Assembly (NCBI GenBank): GCA_947302185.1 | Contig: CAMYVI010000105.1 | Location: 1-8,442, forward strand | DNA from: an uncultured Lachnospiraceae bacterium | GTDB lineage: Bacteria > Bacillota_A > Clostridia > Lachnospirales > Lachnospiraceae | Direction: 5' to 3' | Length of the DNA stretch: 8,442 nt | Part shown: positions 7,549-8,442 of the stretch, in pieces | Numbering within the stretch: the first letter of the stretch is position 1 | How the letters are laid out: each line of letters begins with the position of its first letter | Program-made: the position numbers and the translations under genes | The notes under the pieces: generated by a model | Seen by the model: the letters and a program-made list of their open reading frames with translations, nothing else | Database searches by the model: none | What the model was told of the DNA's origin: nothing

Positions 7549-8253
7549 ATGCTGGAAGAACTTAAGAGTCAGGTATGCAGCGCCAACCTGGAACTCGTCC
7601 GCCGGGGAGTTGTCATCTACACCTGGGGTAATGTCAGCGGAATCGATCGTGAAAAAGGTCTATTCGTTATCAAGCCATCCGGCGTCCCTTACGATGATTT
7701 GACCCCTGACGATATGGTCGTAATCGATTTGATGACCGGAGAGAAAGCGGAAGGTAAATGGAAACCGAGCTCCGACACGAACACGCATCTTGAAATCTAC
7801 CGTGCATTTGATAATATCGGCGGGGTGACGCACACTCATTCCGTAAATGCAGTTTCTCACGCACAGGCAGGTGTACCGATCAAAGCCCTCGGCACGACAC
7901 ATGCCGACTATTTCTATGGTGACATTCCATGCACCAGAGAACTGACTTCCGAAGAAGTTTTCGGTGATTATGAAAAAAACACCGGTCATGTGATAGTTGA
8001 ACATATTCAGGATGGAGGATATGATCCTCTGAGCATCCCCGGAATCCTTGTAAGGAACCATGGTCCGTTCGCCTGGGGTAAAGACGCGGCAGAATCGGTC
8101 TATCATGCGGTCGTCATGGAGCAGGTCGCCGATATGAATCTCCGTACACTTTTACTGAACCCGCAGGCACAGATGGCGCAGTATGTTCTCGATAAACACT
8201 ACAGGAGAAAAAACGGACCCGATGCTTACTACGGTCAGAAGACAAACGGCTAA
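7549..8253 (+). CDS. araD: L-ribulose-5-phosphate 4-epimerase (class II aldolase family)
   Basis: A 234-residue cytoplasmic zinc enzyme that interconverts L-ribulose 5-phosphate and D-xylulose 5-phosphate by retro-aldol cleavage and re-addition. It aligns with E. coli AraD over its full length: TWGNVS at 25-30, IKPSGV at 41-46, SSDTNTH at 74-80, THTHS at 94-98, GTTHADYFYG at 115-124, and NHGPFAWGK at 170-178. Zinc ligands His95, His97 and His171 are present, as are Asp76, the catalytic Asp120 and the C-terminal Tyr in AYYGQ. The related UlaF/SgbE enzymes of ascorbate and gulose pathways act on the same substrate pair. No araA or araB is in view; the neighbours are a CTP-using transferase and an SDR, so a biosynthetic role in forming or draining a pentulose phosphate is plausible. 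AGAGG seven bases upstream supports ATG 7549. A second ATG at 7545 is out of frame and too close to that site. Confidence 0.94.
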   Translation: MLEELKSQVCSANLELVRRGVVIYTWGNVSGIDREKGLFVIKPSGVPYDDLTPDDMVVIDLMTGEKAEGKWKPSSDTNTHLEIYRAFDNIGGVTHTHSVNAVSHAQAGVPIKALGTTHADYFYGDIPCTRELTSEEVFGDYEKNTGHVIVEHIQDGGYDPLSIPGILVRNHGPFAWGKDAAESVYHAVVMEQVADMNLRTLLLNPQAQMAQYVLDKHYRRKNGPDAYYGQKTNG

Positions 8254-8317
8254 AAAATCACTTGCCGCGAAATAGTTCTGCTCTTCAGAAAAATCGAATA
8301 TTTACGAAATTTGATGG
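8254..8317 (+). other. Gap after araD with a weak hairpin and no clear terminator
   Basis: TTCTG at 8276-8280 and CAGAA at 8286-8290 form a five-pair stem with a five-base loop. A-rich rather than T-rich sequence follows on the + strand, so I do not call it a terminator. Transcripts from the cassette might read into the next unit. Confidence 0.3.
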
Positions 8318-8346
8318 TTTACAAATGAATTCTTCCGTGCTAATAT
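8318..8346 (+). promoter_or_regulatory. Sigma-A-type promoter for the next gene
   Basis: TTTACA at 8318-8323 matches the -35 consensus TTGACA in five of six bases. TAATAT at 8341-8346 matches the -10 consensus TATAAT in four of six and is followed by further AT-rich bases. The spacer is exactly 17 bases, the optimum. Transcription would start at about 8353, giving a leader of roughly 86 bases before ATG 8439. This is the best promoter match I see in the window and marks a new transcription unit after araD. Confidence 0.7.
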
Positions 8347-8352
8347 ATCTGA

Positions 8353-8420
8353 GTATGCCGCACAGAGGGGCTGTAAGTCCTGAGCCTGCAGGCTCCGGCG
8401 CCGAATCTGGCGAGTTTTAG
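8353..8420 (+). promoter_or_regulatory. Structured 5' leader, possible cis-regulatory RNA
   Basis: The untranslated leader contains three short hairpins in series: ACAG (8362-8365) with CTGT (8371-8374) around AGGGG; GAGCC (8382-8386) with GGCTC (8391-8395) around TGCA; and CGCC (8399-8402) with GGCG (8409-8412) around GAATCT. This GC-rich, hairpin-dense stretch contrasts with the AT-rich promoter just upstream. I could not match it to any riboswitch or ribosomal-protein leader consensus that I know. It may be a new or divergent regulatory RNA, or simply stable structure. Confidence 0.4.
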
Positions 8421-8442
8421 ATGAAGGAGGTGTGCTTCATGT
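8421..8442 (+). promoter_or_regulatory. Ribosome binding site hairpin and start codon of the next gene
   Basis: ATGAAG at 8421-8426 pairs perfectly with CTTCAT at 8435-8440 around an eight-base loop. The ribosome binding site AAGGAGG (8424-8430) is half in the stem and half in the loop. The ATG at 8439-8441, eight bases after that site, starts inside the 3' arm. Only four bases of the coding sequence are in the window, so the product is unknown. The arrangement suggests that translation start is sensitive to RNA structure. Confidence 0.55.

Noticed and set aside
7545..7565. Six-codon open frame from ATG 7545 overlapping the araD start
   Set aside because: The ATG is only three bases from the ribosome binding site and the peptide has no meaning I can see. 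ATG 7549 is properly spaced and gives the AraD N-terminus.
8276..8290. TTCTG/CAGAA hairpin as the terminator of araD
   Set aside because: The stem is only five pairs, mostly AT, and is followed by A-rich rather than T-rich sequence.
8353..8420. Leader as a fluoride, c-di-GMP, TPP, purine, glycine, preQ1 or manganese riboswitch, or a T-box
   Set aside because: None of the conserved cores that I can recall for these classes is present in the leader, so it is reported only as an unassigned structured leader.

Overview
The window looks like chromosomal DNA from an anaerobic member of the Bacillota, most likely class Clostridia and probably Lachnospiraceae. The reasons are its moderate GC content, tightly packed same-strand genes with AGGAGG-type ribosome binding sites, a HisF-like/HisI/HisE fusion protein, and the gene order of a B12-binding-type radical SAM protein, a DUF2344 protein and RNase E/G. 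Placement below the phylum level is inference. All recognised genes are on the + strand and there is no gene-free stretch longer than about 200 bases. I saw no rRNA, tRNA, CRISPR array or insertion sequence.

Region 1 (1-1589) is the end of a histidine operon: the C-terminus of HisD, then a three-domain protein made of a degenerate HisF-like barrel, HisI and HisE. The HisI and HisE parts look fully active. The barrel has kept the HisF fold signature but lost both catalytic aspartates.

Region 2 (1599-5597) follows without a break. It holds a radical SAM protein (TIGR03960 type), its usual partner (TIGR03936/DUF2344, reading from a TTG start inside the upstream gene), and a short RNase E/G that ends before the usual zinc-link cysteines. 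In many Clostridia this trio is followed by rplU and rpmA; here that order is broken.

Region 3 (5657-8253) is a small C5-sugar cassette: an IspD/TarI-type cytidylyltransferase, a short-chain (SDR) nucleotide-sugar epimerase/reductase, and an AraD-type L-ribulose-5-phosphate 4-epimerase. Together they could interconvert pentulose phosphates, activate one with CTP and modify the CDP-linked product for a surface polymer. The SDR gene is broken: its N-terminal and C-terminal halves lie in different frames, and about 28 nucleotides that should encode the glycine-rich NAD(P)-binding loop seem to be missing at about 6548.

Region 4 (8254-8442) has a strong sigma-A-type promoter with an exact 17-base spacer, then an approximately 90-base leader with several hairpins. 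The last hairpin holds the ribosome binding site in its loop and the start codon of the next gene in its stem. That gene lies beyond the window.
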